Source of the DNA: Epiperipatus broadwayi
Lineage: Eukaryota > Onychophora > Udeonychophora > Euonychophora > Peripatidae
NCBI GenBank assembly: GCA_028023455.1
Contig: JAQFVV010006221.1
Location: 207,001 to 271,000, forward strand
Direction: 5' to 3'
Length of the DNA stretch: 64,000 nt
The notes below the pieces were generated by a model, which saw only the letters and a program-made list of their open reading frames with translations, made no database searches and had not been told where the DNA came from. Numbering within the stretch: the first letter of the stretch is position 1; each line of letters starts with the position of its first letter. Positions 9,771 through 21,184 of the stretch are shown piece after piece. A program made the translations under genes and the position numbers.

Positions 9771-9985
9771 TAAGTGCGCTTATAAGCAACTATAAAGAAG
9801 CTTCTTATTTCTATAAATTAAATACGGCTTAGAGCTTTCGGAAACTTATGGCGTTCTCATATTCATGGCAAGATAAAACTATAATCATAACGGATATAAG
9901 AACGCCATAAGTTCTCGAAAACGTTAAGCCGTATTTAATTTATAAAAATAACATACTTCTTTATAGTTGCGTATAAGCGCACTTA
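9771..9985. repeat. Large palindrome next to the Penelope-like remnant
   Basis: The left arm 9771-9860 (TAAGTGCGCTTATAAGC..., ATACGGCTTAGAGCTTTCGG) is mirrored at about 9895-9985. Each arm contains a hairpin flanked by CGAAA. The arm segment GGCTTAGAGCTTTCGG is homologous to GCTGAGCGCTTTCGG at 9365-9390, so the palindrome is probably a pair of inverted copies of the element's terminal region. Confidence 0.8.
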
Positions 9986-9989
9986 TAAA

Positions 9990-12590
9990 CATATATTTCA
10001 TTCCGTATAGAAGTATAAACAATTAACGCCATTAAAATTTTATTTGTGCATGTATATGCCATAAAATAAAATAAGTCATTAAATTTGTATCCCTGAAAAT
10101 ATAATGTAATATCTTTTTAAAGATTAAAACAAAAGTAAAAAAAAAGTTATTTCTTTTCTACTACCTTCTCAGACGTATGGTCTAACGTTGACAATGATAA
10201 ATGGTTTATTTCTCGTGGATTTCGATAGTTATAAAAGATGAGAAAGAAATAAAAATGAAAATTTTAAATAAACCAAGATTTCAAATTATAAAAGAATTAC
10301 TTAAATATTGAACTTCTAAATAAATAATGCCAAGGTTCTTATAAAAATGTAAATGAAAAATTCAATCACAAATTAATTGATGTCGAGAATTTTAAATATA
10401 TGGGGGGGGGGGGGTAACTAAAGATCTTTGTAAAGTTTTGTAAAATATATATTTTACCAATACTAATTTATAAGCTTTGAAACACATTTGAAAGTTTATT
10501 TTTAATTACAACAAAAAAGTGATGGCAGAAATTTGAAGGTAATAATTTAAATATATATGTTGATAATATCAATATACTTTTTTTAAAAAAAATAGCTTAT
10601 GATTTCATTTTTTACAAATATTAATTAATTAATATATAAGTATGTACCTCACAGGTAAATGAATATATTAATATTCACCATAAAATAGCACATACACTTT
10701 TCTTACAATAAGCTATCACTCATAAAAATTGTCTCTGACAAACTTAATAATCTTTAATAACCTGCAACTTATTCTCAAATAGATAACCAATAATAATTAT
10801 ACTTTACACATATATTTTAATTACAATAAATTGTTTTGTATTAGTGTAATTTATTGTATTTTTAGAATATTAACAAATAAATGAGAGGAAATACTAAATT
10901 TGACAGCTTCTAGTCAGCCATATTGGAAGCTCCTGAAAATGGATAATTAAAAAAAATGGCTGGCAAGCTTTTAGACAAGTGATATTCTGTAATTATCTTT
11001 ATTATATTAAACATTGTATATAAATGAATGGTGCTATAAAACCAAACCATAATTGCACTAATCAATATTTTTTATAAAAATATAAATATGTAAACAGTAG
11101 TTATTAATATTTTATTACACTCATATTATGTTTGACAAAAAATAATTCAATTATATTTTGTATCTCTGAAAAAGGTTTGTAGATAGTTGAAATTAAAATA
11201 ATTAAATAAAGTGTTATGAAGACTAAAAAAAAGGAGTAAATATTTTATAACGATTTATTTAATATCAATTTTAAATTAATTAATTCTTTATTATATTATA
11301 ATTTATGAAATTTTTGACCTATAGCTTACTGGTAAAAAGTATAGCACATTTGAATGCTCCATTCTAACTAAAGATTTTTTCAATATCCTTCATAGAGTAG
11401 CGGAGGCAAAAATTATTAACCTCATTGTTACTCTATGAAGGGCCATTGAGAAGGCTGTTGGTCTAAAGTGGGCTATTTAAAAGTGACTTTACTTCTATTC
11501 GTAAGTGGATATCTAGTTATTTATACACGTATATTTTAAAAATGTATAAATTACAATTTAAAAAAGCAACAATATAATTTTAATGCTATTAAAACTATTT
11601 TCACTTTTTGAAGAGATTATGCAAATTATAAAAAGAGAAACTAAATATGTTCTAACAAACTAACATAAAAATTTATTTTTAAATGTAAGATAGAATTAAA
11701 TTACATACAAATATATAAGTATGTGTAAAACAATTTTTAATAAACCCATTTCCAAATTAGAAACTTCTCTAGCATAAGTCTAAAGAGAAACTATGAAAGA
11801 CAAAACTCACTAAATAATCAGATGCCAAAAATTGAATGTTTGTTATATATATATATATATTGCATATCATATTTAATACTAAATTAAATAAAAAATAAAC
11901 AATGTATTAATAGAAAGAGAGTAAAAAAATTAATCTGGATTGATCAAATGAATGTTGGTGCATTGTTTATAGAAACAATAATATATTCATAATAAAGAAT
12001 AGAAATGATGAGAATATCCATGTGAATAGGAATAATCTTTAACCTTTGATGTTTTCAAGAAATTATTAATTATGACTAAACAAACTTTTTTATTAACCTA
12101 TAATACCTCTCTTGTTGGAGCTTTTGTTGAAGTAATGGAAATATTTAATTTAAAAATGTATTTATAATTATACATCCCTGACCACTGATAAGGGATTTAC
12201 AATATCACTCTGAAAGTTGATTCAGTTGTTCACCACTTCTTTTTTATGAGAGTCTAAGATTAGTTAGATACCCATTTAGTGGTCAATATTTGTTAATATA
12301 TTGCTGTAAATAAATTTGGTATTATAGTCTTTACATCAACTGTCATATACTATATTTATTCTGGTACTGATTTTTCAAAACCTTTTTACTAGTTATATTA
12401 TGACTTATACTTTTCCTATTTCAACTGTGGCAAACTTTTTTTAATATATTTAGAAGCATATAAGTAATATTTATTAAATTAAATATCATATAAACAAATA
12501 TATTTTATATAATCGGGTAAATTTTGCACAGGTAACTAAACACTTTTCCAATTATGACTGATATGTATTTATTTTTCTCATCTATACTCT
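9990..12590. other. AT-rich DNA with a G13 run and one small hairpin
   Basis: No gene recognised. A run of 13 G lies at 10402-10414, unusual in this composition. A 28-bp-arm inverted repeat lies at 11379-11453 (CCTTCATAGAGTAGC and its mirror GTTACTCTATGAAGG). Confidence 0.6.
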
Positions 12591-12594
12591 GTAC

Positions 12595-12665
12595 GATTTG
12601 GTGTAGTTGGTAGAGTACTCAACTTGGAGTCCGCAGATCCCAGGAATGATTCTGGCACTCACAGT
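12595..12665 (+). repeat. tRNA-like sequence, degenerate
   Basis: GGTGTAGTTGGTAGAGTACT resembles a tRNA D arm (A box). CAGGAATGATTCTGG sits where the B box and T arm would be, with ACTTGGAGTCCGCAG between as an anticodon-like arm. It is probably a SINE or a tRNA pseudogene. Confidence 0.45.
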
Positions 12666-12927
12666 TTTGGTGCTTGAAATTCTTATGAACTCTCTTGAGC
12701 AATTAATCCATTAGCCTTTTTTTTTTATTAAGACTACTCTCTGATTACATTTGTAGTTAATTAAAAATTTTACTCAAATATTTCCTGAGTTTGAACATTT
12801 ACTACATTTTGAAATCTATTCCCATCTTTCTCAATAATTTTCCATATTGAAGTCATTTTTAAATGTTTTAAAAATAAATTGACAACAAAATACTTTGCTT
12901 CAGGTTTTTATAAATAAAAATATATTT

Positions 12928-13122
12928 TAAGCCAATAAACATCACATGATCACTACTTCTTATGCTTGCTTATTATTATTAGAACACAAGCCAGAAAGTA
13001 GTCTGGGGATATTGGATGAGTAGGCACTAGATGGGGATTTTATGCACAAGCTTTCTGGCATTCATTGATTACTATAGCTTGCTGTGAGTGGCAATACGTA
13101 TAGTGAGTTTTGCTGTTTTAAG
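12928..13122 (-). mobile_element. HH-B repeat, one half
   Basis: It starts with the reversed 3' terminus (AATAAACATCACATGATCAC) and passes CAAGCCAGAAAGTAGTCTGG (3' half of the hammerhead-like motif). It ends with GGCAATACGTATAGTGAGTT. Possible 7-bp duplication TTTTAAG at 12925-12931 and 13116-13122. Confidence 0.7.
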
Positions 13123-13589
13123 AAAATATTTTCATAGTTTCACATTATAGCTCCATTTTGTCTGTTTTTTAATTGCTTTTATATTAACTTGCCCTATCTG
13201 AGTATGTTTTTCATCTGTATGTTTGTATGTCCACATTTTTGAATTTTTAACAATGAAAAAAAATCTGTTCCTGTTTAGAACTCAAACACACATCCATATG
13301 CTTCTCAAGAAAAGCCCTTAACAAATGAGACAATGGAAATATTTTGTAGAATAAAATTTTGTTAATATTAATTGACTTAATTATTGAATTAATTAAAGAG
13401 CCAATGCATAAATATTTTTATACAGAAGATGATTGCATGATATTTAAGTTTAGAATTCATTTGTTAGAGAGTATATTTTTTATTTTCATGTCCTATTATT
13501 AAATTATAATTTTTGTCAGTTTTTTTTTTTTTTTGTAGTTTTAACCATTTTTTAAAATAATATGTAAATATAACTAAAAAGTAAAAAAA
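13123..13589. other. AT-rich DNA, nothing recognised
   Basis: T and A runs only. Confidence 0.6.
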
Positions 13590-13980
13590 ATAAGATGTAA
13601 AAAAAATATTTTTTTAAAGAATGCTTTTATGTAAATATCTGAAGAGGTATAATAAAATAATCCATTCCCCTTTAATTTGCCAGTCATATCAGAGATCTTA
13701 AAAATCTTTACTTGTTATAAAACAATTGGAAATTTCATGAATGTTGTTGATTCTTAAAAGCATTTGAGGCTCAAATAAATTGTAAAAATCAAAAAGACCT
13801 CAAATGCTTTTATGAAACAATAATATTCCAGCAATTTCCAACTGTTTTATAACAAGTATAGGTTCTTAAGATCTCCGATATTTTCCAAGAATGCCAAATT
13901 AACCAAGAGGCAGATTTCTTTATTTTTCTACTTTTTAGTCAGCTATTTACATAAAAATATTATTTAAAAAAAATTTTTTT
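13590..13980. repeat. Long imperfect inverted repeat
   Basis: Left arm about 13600-13775 and right arm about 13788-13970. The best-matched inner parts are AAAAGCATTTGAGG with CCTCAAATGCTTTT, and CTTGTTATAAAACAATTGGAAA with its mirror at about 13833-13855. It is a foldback element unrelated to the other families here. Confidence 0.75.
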
Positions 13981-14840
13981 TTATATTATTATTAAGTTTA
14001 AATCTAGCAAAATATTATTTTATTACTAAAGACTAAGCATTTAAATTAAGTTATTTTTTTATATATTTATATATTATCATATAACTAAAACTTTTTAAAA
14101 TGTTTAATCAGATAACAAAACAATAAAACTAAAATAATAATTTGCAATTTTATATAAATGATGATTAATATTAAATAAATTTCCAGTGACTCATCAACAA
14201 ACACAAATTAACACTAATTAGCCAACGGAAACAGCCTGATGAATCTTTTTATTCAAAATCTGTACAATTTAACTTCTTACAGTAATAATGTTTAAAGCAT
14301 TTTAAAAATCATGTGTGTGTTTCTCAGTCTCTTTTTTTTTAATATTAGTAAGTGCCTGATAAATTCCTTTAAAACTAATTGTGTTCCACTTATTTCAAAA
14401 TTGCTATTATTACAAATAATTGAGATAATTTGATTTTGCATAAAACCAATTCTCCAAGTAGCATAAATATCTGGTTCTCATAATGCCATAGTATTGTTTC
14501 TCAATTGAGACTTATTTGAAAGCAGAATGTAATTAATTTCATAAATAAAATATGTTGTGTAATGTTCTTTTTAGTTTATGTAATCGATGCTTTGGATATT
14601 TTGAAAGCTAAATATTGATTAAATTCTGCTTTGGTAATTTGTGTGCCTTTTTAATGAAGACCCATCCACCATTATTCATTTTTTAGACAAAGTTTTACCG
14701 TTCCTGTTGTAATTCAAATTTCATAACCTTTTCTTGTTTTTCTTTTTTTTTTTTAAGTTGTATTTCAGAAGGAATTGTGCAATTTACTCATAGTAATTTG
14801 TACATTTTAGCTACTTTTGGTTAGAAATTCTTTATTGGGG
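13981..14840. other. AT-rich DNA, nothing recognised
   Basis: No repeat or coding signal. Confidence 0.6.
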
Positions 14841-14847
14841 GGTGTCA

Positions 14848-14952
14848 TTTTTTGTACCATCGATGATTTCAGTGTTTTTATTTTTTGTTCCTTCGATGAT
14901 TTCAGTGTTTTTATTTTTATTTTTTGTTCCTTTAATGATTTCAGCATTTTTT
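14848..14952. repeat. Short tandem array, three units of about 33-43 bp
   Basis: Each unit holds TTTTTTGTTCC, TTCGATGATTTCAGTG and a T-rich tail. It is followed at 14975-15040 by a small GC-richer patch (CTTACCGGGTGTTGGTGGTA) of unknown origin. Confidence 0.7.
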
Positions 14953-15164
14953 AAAAAAATTTTTATCACTTGCAGGCCTCTTACCGGGTGTTGGTGGTAC
15001 TGCAGCATCAACCACTGGCCACATGTGGCAAAAGTTACAACTACCAAAAGTTGTTTTACATTTAATAACATTAATTACATGATATAAACTATATAAATAA
15101 TGGATTAGATTATTTTGTGTCAAGTACCTATAATAATGGAATATAAAATAGAATTTGACACATC

Positions 15165-15565
15165 TCAATGTTTAGTCAGAAGCAGAAGCCAGTTTGGGGT
15201 TGAGGATATTCTCAAAGCTTGTTAAGAGCTTATTTTGCGAGGGCAAAGCTAAAGCATTTTGATTTTAATTAAGAAAATAGGTTAAGAGATAAGATGGTCC
15301 CTCTTATCTTTATAAAGTCAAATCTTGCGTTACGATTTGTAGAAGTCTCTCTTGCTAAAATTAAGCACTCAAGGCACATGTACTGAGGTGTTAGCCTTAT
15401 ATAAGTATTATTCAATAGTTATACATTAGATAAAGTGCTGGGCTTGTCCTGGTATTTGTAATTTAATGCTTGAATATCGTGGCACCACACTGATGATGCC
15501 AGAAGCAGAAACCGGTCTGGGTTGAGGATATTCTCAAAGCTTGTTAAGAGCTTATTTTGGGAGCT
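15165..15565 (+). mobile_element. HH-C repeat, partial tandem dimer
   Basis: Two direct copies of a block CAGAAGCAGAA...GAGGATATTCTCAAAGC-TTGTTAAGAGC start at 15177 and 15500, a 323-bp period. The segment between carries the family body (GGCTTGTCCTGGTATTTGTA, also at 57729 and reversed at 49050). The first copy lacks the 5' half of the hammerhead, and the second is complete. Tandem arrangement of hammerheads is the signature of small retroelements called retrozymes. Confidence 0.75.
15472..15533 (+). ncRNA. Hammerhead ribozyme candidate, type I layout (HH-C)
   Basis: CTGATGA is at 15490-15496. Stem II is TGC/GCA (15497-15499 with 15505-15507) with loop CAGAA, and GAAA is at 15508-15511. Stem III is the palindrome ACCGGT (15511-15516) and C15517 is the cleavage residue (GUC). 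Distal stem I is perfect: GAATATC (15472-15478) with GATATTC (15527-15533). Proximal stem I is weak (A15489-T15518 and C15488-G15519, then a mismatch). All core residues are present. Confidence 0.62.
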
Positions 15566-16169
15566 CTATATATAACCTTTAAGCATAAATAGACAATATA
15601 CATCTCTCTTATCACTCCTTTGTCACTGGATTGGTAAGTTTGTATTATTAAGTAAGATTAAATATTCATAAAAGACTTTACTCATGAAAAAAATATTATC
15701 ATTGTAAGAATGATTTAATATGTATGAAACTGATTGGAATTTAAATTAACAAAAAGCTTCTTTTGACCAATCAGATTATTTTTGCTAAACCAAATTTATT
15801 ATTTGTCATAAAACAGTTGTAACTTAACCTTTTGACATAGTTTTTTAAAAAGGAAAGTTGTGTTTGTAGAAACCCTTGGCTTTGTGGACCTAAAGGATAT
15901 ACTTTTGTGACTTGTTATTATTTGTATTTGTTTGCTGTAAGATAAATATTTGTTTTTCTTATCAATAAATTTCTTATAATAATTTATCCATATCCATTCA
16001 TTAACAAGAAATTTAAACAATTATAAAAATATAAATTATTTTAAGTGTTTTGGTCATAAGAATACATGAACATTGAAATTAATACAAGTCACTTTATACA
16101 ATTATATTTAAATATGATAATACATCCAAGAAAGATGTAGTTTGCTTAATAAAATTTTAAGTATAGGGG
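15566..16169. other. AT-rich DNA, nothing recognised
   Basis: No family motif or repeat found. Confidence 0.6.
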
Positions 16170-16575
16170 ATTTGAACTCAGATTTGTAAGCAGCCTTCAA
16201 CTATCCACAATATCTCATACAACTGATACACATAACCACACACATGTAGAAAAGATAAATAATCACCAATATATGTATTTCATGTTAAACCAGTACTCAT
16301 CAGTTGGTCCAGATTATCATCTCACACACACATATATATAATCACTGCTCAGTTTATATTAAGATAGCAAATCTTCATACTTTAATGGACAGGCTTCAAT
16401 GTGCTCCAACCTCCAACTTTTCAGTCATCTACATCATTGAAAATCTGATGATAAAAACCCAAATCCCATGCTGATGCCATATTATTGCCATGCCCATGTT
16501 AACCTCAAGTCACTCTGACCCCTCATGCATAGGGCCTCATCCATAAAATTTTATAATTGCATATTATTTGAGACC
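16170..16575 (-). mobile_element. HH-A repeat
   Basis: Minus-strand copy of the 3128-3570 element over its whole length, from the AGGTTAACATGGGC block (near 16500) to the reversed B-box-like end near 16170. Its hammerhead-like segment is annotated separately. Confidence 0.8.
16255..16325 (-). ncRNA. Hammerhead candidate (HH-A), stem II decayed
   Basis: On the minus strand, CTGATGA (16297-16303) and GAAA (16278-16281) are intact. Stem III is ATACATAT, and proximal stem I is CCAA/TTGG. Distal stem I is ATAATC with GATTAT, where other copies have ATGATC/GATCAT: a G-C pair replaced by A-U on both strands. Stem II (GTACTG...TAACAT) has lost pairing, so cleavage is unlikely now. Confidence 0.5.
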
Positions 16576-16689
16576 ACTTTAGCCAATTTAGTTTATTAGT
16601 GAAAAGATCATTTTGCTTATTTATTTTAAAACTGTTTTCATAAATATGAAAGACCATATTTATTATTCCCTGATAAATTTACAAATATT

Positions 16690-17264
16690 TTTTAAAAAAG
16701 CAAATGAAGAAATAGAGAACTGATGATGAAGTTATATACCAAATATAAAATAATAAAGTTATATCACTTAATGTACAAGATGATATTTGGGAAAACTGAA
16801 AAAGAAAATATTAGAAATTTTGAACTTATTAATCTTCTATTAGTTTTCTACAAAAATTGTGTCTAATATCATTATAACTCATCAACAAAAAAAACTTTGG
16901 ATTCAAACCACCCATAGGATCAAGCTATATTTAAAATACTTATAACATACTAGATAACATCCGCATATTGATAGTAATTATTAATAAATATGAATATTGA
17001 TTTTGCTTTATGTTTATGTTATAAAAAGGCATTTGATTCTAAATGCAAGATTTTGTGAAATTCTAAAGAATATTTATCACAATGGAACAGCAATGATTAA
17101 ACTACATGATGATAAGAAGATTAATATTGATAAGAGTATATGGCAGAAATTTCCAAAATGTTTTACAATTCTTTTATAGAAAGTATTTTGTGGATCAAAA
17201 TGGAAAGCTAAAAGAATATATAAATAATCAAGATTACTCTAAACATTCAGATTCTTCAAACAGT
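16690..17264 (+). mobile_element. Ancient RTE copy, left part
   Basis: Highly diverged but collinear with copy A. AAGTTATATACCAAAT, ATATTAGAAATTTTGAAC, AACTCATCAACAAAAAAAAC, AAGGCATTTGATTCT, TTCTAAAGAATATTTATCAC and AAGTATTTTGTGGATCAAAA appear in the order of the RT gene. The frame is destroyed. It stops at 17264 where a younger composite is inserted, and resumes at 18400. Confidence 0.8.
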
Positions 17265-17633
17265 GTATTTGACCACTAAACATCACATAAACACCATTTC
17301 CTAAGCTTACATAAACTGTTAAAACAATAGCAAACTTTCCACACAACAGTGCCATGTAGTGAAAATCATAGTAATCAATAAATGCAAGAAGATTTGTGCA
17401 TCATCAAATATTCCCAGACTAGTTTCTAGCTTGTGGTTTTCATCAGTGCATTAGATTCTAAGATCTAGGTGCGGTGCTGTCAGATCCAAGGCTCCTCACT
17501 GATGAAGGCCATAAGCTAGAAGCTAGTCAGTGGATACTGGATGAGTAGGCATTAAATAGGTATATTATACACAAACAAACCTTTTTGCATCCATTGATTA
17601 CTATGGCTTGCACTAGGTGTCACTACTGTATGG

Positions 17634-18385
17634 AGAATTTGGGTTATGAGTAAAGGGCAGGTAACAAGATGGGTGAGAAAGGTGATGCGGTATGCAAAAG
17701 ATTTGGATAAAGATTTTATATCAGTATATTTGTACAAAAGATGGGATGATTGCGTTAGGAGGATTGTTGAGTGTTATAGTGGTAAGGAATGGGATAAAAG
17801 AATAGATTTATTAATAAAAAATAGGGAGTTAGAGAGATGGAGAACTAGTATGGAGAGTAAAAAGTTTAAATATATATATAGAAATAAACAGAATATTAGG
17901 TGCGAGTTAATATACGATAATAGTAAGGAAAGTAGTTTATTATTTAAGGCTCGAACAGGATCTTCAGCAACAAGACAATATACATGTAAGTGGAAAAATA
18001 TGGGTGATTTAGTCTGTAAATTATGTAAGGAAGGAATATAAAATATTAGGCATCTGTTAATTGAATGTAAATGCTTGAAAACAGAAAGGGCACATATGAT
18101 GAAGTTATGGAAGAATAAATATGAAAAAAGTGATTATACAGAAAGTGGATTATTGGTTTTTATGCTGGGTTTGGGAAAAGATAAGGGGGATTTAGATATA
18201 AAGGCCATAGAGTTGACAAAGATTATGTTGTGGAAATGGGATGGAGCAGAATATGGGAAAACTTAGACTGGGGAATGTAAAATAAAGTAGCTAACAGGTT
18301 TCTCTGGGCATAATTGCTGAGAGATTCTTGACTTCGTTTAAGGAGAAGCTACAGTACATCACAGCACATCATCACATTATTGTTT
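17634..18385 (+). mobile_element. LX non-LTR retrotransposon, copy 2, 5' truncated
   Basis: Homologous to 7147-7900 (minus) over its full length. It starts inside the NWVMSKGQVTRWV region directly against TGTATGGAGAATT of HH-B and ends in ACATCACAGCACATCATCAC. It has retained long open frames. Confidence 0.87.
17646..18266 (+). pseudogene. LX polyprotein C-terminus
   Basis: Frame 17646-18041 (131 aa) reads MSKGQVTRWVRKVMRYAKDL through ELERWRTSMESKK to VCKLCKEGI. It then stops in TAA where copy 1 has the codon for E of GIENIRH, so the CCHC knuckle is cut between its second cysteine and its histidine. The same frame resumes at 18075-18266 (63 aa), ending KIMLWKWDGAEYGK. Only one premature stop separates the two parts, so decay is light. 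Confidence 0.85.
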
Positions 18386-18399
18386 TATGACGTATTTGA

Positions 18400-19145
18400 T
18401 TTTATAAATAATGCTTAAATATTTCAAGAAGTAATATGACATATCAGATGAATGTCAATATCAATATTTTTAAAAAAAACTAAAATAATGTTAATTGTCT
18501 TTTCAAAAAAGATGATTAAGATTGATAACAATGATTTTATTCAGATTATAAAATCAGTTGGAAATATAATCAAAAAAAATAATTATAGATTTAACACTTA
18601 TCTGAAGTGCTTTTGGTGAAAATAACTTACTATGTTCTTGAAAAAAAAAAATTTTATCTAATGGTTTAGTCAGTGCTTACTTATAAATCTAAACTTTGGA
18701 CAATAAAAAAGCAATGTAAAGTCATTATATCGTAACGTAAGGTAAGGAAAAATATATATCAGGGATAATAAATAGATGTAACTGTGTATATATGTGACAA
18801 AACAGAACAGTATCATTAACATGATTGTTATCAATAATAAAAGTTTTTTTGCTAAAAAGTGAAGTGTGTGAGTTTTTTGAAATTCAATATTATGATTGAA
18901 GGAAGTAAAAGACTAGAGTTGGAATGGAACATATTGCTAAAAGTGATGGTTAATAGATGGGACAAATGAAGTTTTAAACTAATCGCAAAAGATTGATGGT
19001 TAAAAAATTTAGAAAGTGATCACATGTGAAATGGATGACGTAATAATGAAATTTTGCTTGGAGTGATATGAAGTAAATAAACAATAGGTCTGAGAAGTAA
19101 GCTTAAAATTGGAGACCTTAAATAAAATTCTTCAATGGAATGATA
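18400..19145 (+). mobile_element. Ancient RTE copy, right part
   Basis: It continues the 16690 copy: ATAAATAATGCTT, AAACTAAAATAATGTTAA, TGAAGTGCTTTTGGTGAAAA, GGAATGGAACATATTGCTAA, CACATGTGAAATGGATGACG and GGAGACCTTAAATAAAATTC align in order with copy A from about 720 to 1440. Many indels; no coding capacity. Confidence 0.78.
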
Positions 19146-21184
19146 ATTAATTATTGAAAATGTGAACGCTGAAGCGTTTATAAATATTCGTTTTATATAT
19201 AGAGAAAACATTTTCACATATATTATTGTACAAGAATACACACGCATATACATTTTTTTACCCAACTGCTAAAGACTAAAAATACATTTTAATATATAAT
19301 ACTTTTTATTACTTTAAAAAAAAACGGCCTGCAAAAATTAAATAAAAACACTAGTTGAGCTGAAAAAAAAATTGTAAAAAAGAAAAAATAATTTTATAAT
19401 TAATTACAAATAAATTGGCCAGTGAGTCACAAAGATACAAATAATAACACACATTCAAAGAGAAGGATGATTTATTAACCCAACAAAACCAGACGTTCTT
19501 CAGCAATAACTTACAGTAATCCATTTATTTTATAATCGGGTCAGCAGTCTTTCATCTTGACAAGTATTGTAATATTAATATCTACAATTTAATTTATAGA
19601 ATATACTTTAATAAGTTCAGAGAGAGAAATATTATGTTTCAAAATGTTATATGTTCTTAAAATAATTTTTAACAAACAAACAATGTGACTTTTGCTTTTT
19701 TAAAAAAATTAAGATTCCTTTTTTTCTGTCAACACTTTTTTCAAATTTCTAGTTATGATTTTCCTTTTCTTTTGGCAGTTTCTGGTTTCTAATTATTTAA
19801 AATTCTTAACACACTTTAGCAGAGATGGAAAAAAGTTTCTATGAAATTGAATCTCGCTTAGCTCTGTTAATAAAGAGAATAACAGTAGTCCAAATGAAGA
19901 AATGGAGCCTAAACAGAAAAAAAAAAAACAATAAAATGATATGGTATCAAGTTTAAATGAGAACTAAGTTATGTAAACTCTAAAGTTTTATTGCCATATC
20001 TAATGAGTTTTACAAAGATCAAAGTCGAAATAATATTGAAGCAAAACATAATATTTATTTATTAAGTAATGGTATAATGTTGCAATTTTTAAAATTCGTA
20101 CAATCAATAGAAATGATTGGGTCACAAATAAAAAAAATGGCGGAAAATATTAAGTGTACGATAGGCAATTAATTATATTGAAATTATAAAACCAATATAC
20201 TTTCATTGTACTAGTAATTCAAATATAAATTATAGTATCAGGAAATAGTATAATATTCTTAAAATATTGTAATAACCTTGTCTTGCTCTCATTAATTTAT
20301 ATTAATGACGTATGACTGTTTTTTCTTACTTTTTTATCCATCGCTCAAAAAGTAATTCAAGAACACACACATAACAATAGCAAACTTAAGGTAAGGCAAA
20401 GTAAACTATAAATCGGATTGAAATTGATAATTACTAAATAAATTAAAGATACATTTCCGAGATAGCAAACAACGGATGAACAATTAAGATGGCGGATTGT
20501 TTTTCCAAAATAAAAACAAAAAACTTGCAGGGACATCAATTAAATATGTCATGCATATCTATTAATGAACTTATAGAAGAAGAGGCACACGTATATGAAA
20601 TAAAACGTTTGCTTCTCATCTTCGGAATGAAAAGATACTTTCTTATGTTTGAATAAATTATGGTTTGCTCGATAATTTTAAAAATACATATAAAAAATTA
20701 TCATTTTGAGAATATAAATTAGTAGTTAAGCGACTTATTGAAGGCTTGTTGATTGATTCCCAGTAGAACAACAAAAAAAGCATTTAGCCTAGCCATTTAA
20801 TAACACTGATATGATCAGTTTGAAACTCACATGACCTCCCAAGAAACTGGCCATACAATAAATAATATTTGAAAATAATCATAAAACCTTATTAGAACAT
20901 TATACTATATGATAGAATACATTGACCAATCAATAATATTTGGAAAAAATTGAAGATTATCTATTACTTGTCAATCTTTTTTAATTTTAAAGTTGCCTCT
21001 TAACATTTAATAATTAACTTTGATATTTTGCAATTGATTTTTGTCTATATAATTATTTAAATTAATGCTGCCCAAAATGGATGATACTCCTTGGAGAATT
21101 CTGGAACAATCCAGAGAGCAGTAGTAACTTTAGTGCAATTGGAGAGGTTTGAATGAAAATAAGGGGTTGTTGAAAGCATAAATA
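19146..21184. other. AT-rich DNA, nothing recognised
   Basis: About 2 kb with poly-A/T runs and no shared repeat, RNA gene or supported coding frame. Confidence 0.6.

Larger units (their letters stand above)
17265..18399. mobile_element. HH-B/LX composite insertion with 8-bp target-site duplication
   Basis: The unit 17273-18391 begins exactly at the HH-B terminus (CCACTAAACATCAC) and ends after the LX CATCA tail. GTATTTGA flanks it at 17265-17272 and 18392-18399. The ancient RTE sequence on either side joins correctly if the unit is removed, so HH-B and LX arrived together as one insertion. The HH-B part (17273-17633) is palindromic and holds reversed (17400-17445) and forward (17480-17540) hammerhead-like motifs. 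The forward one has GAAG instead of GAAA. Confidence 0.82.
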
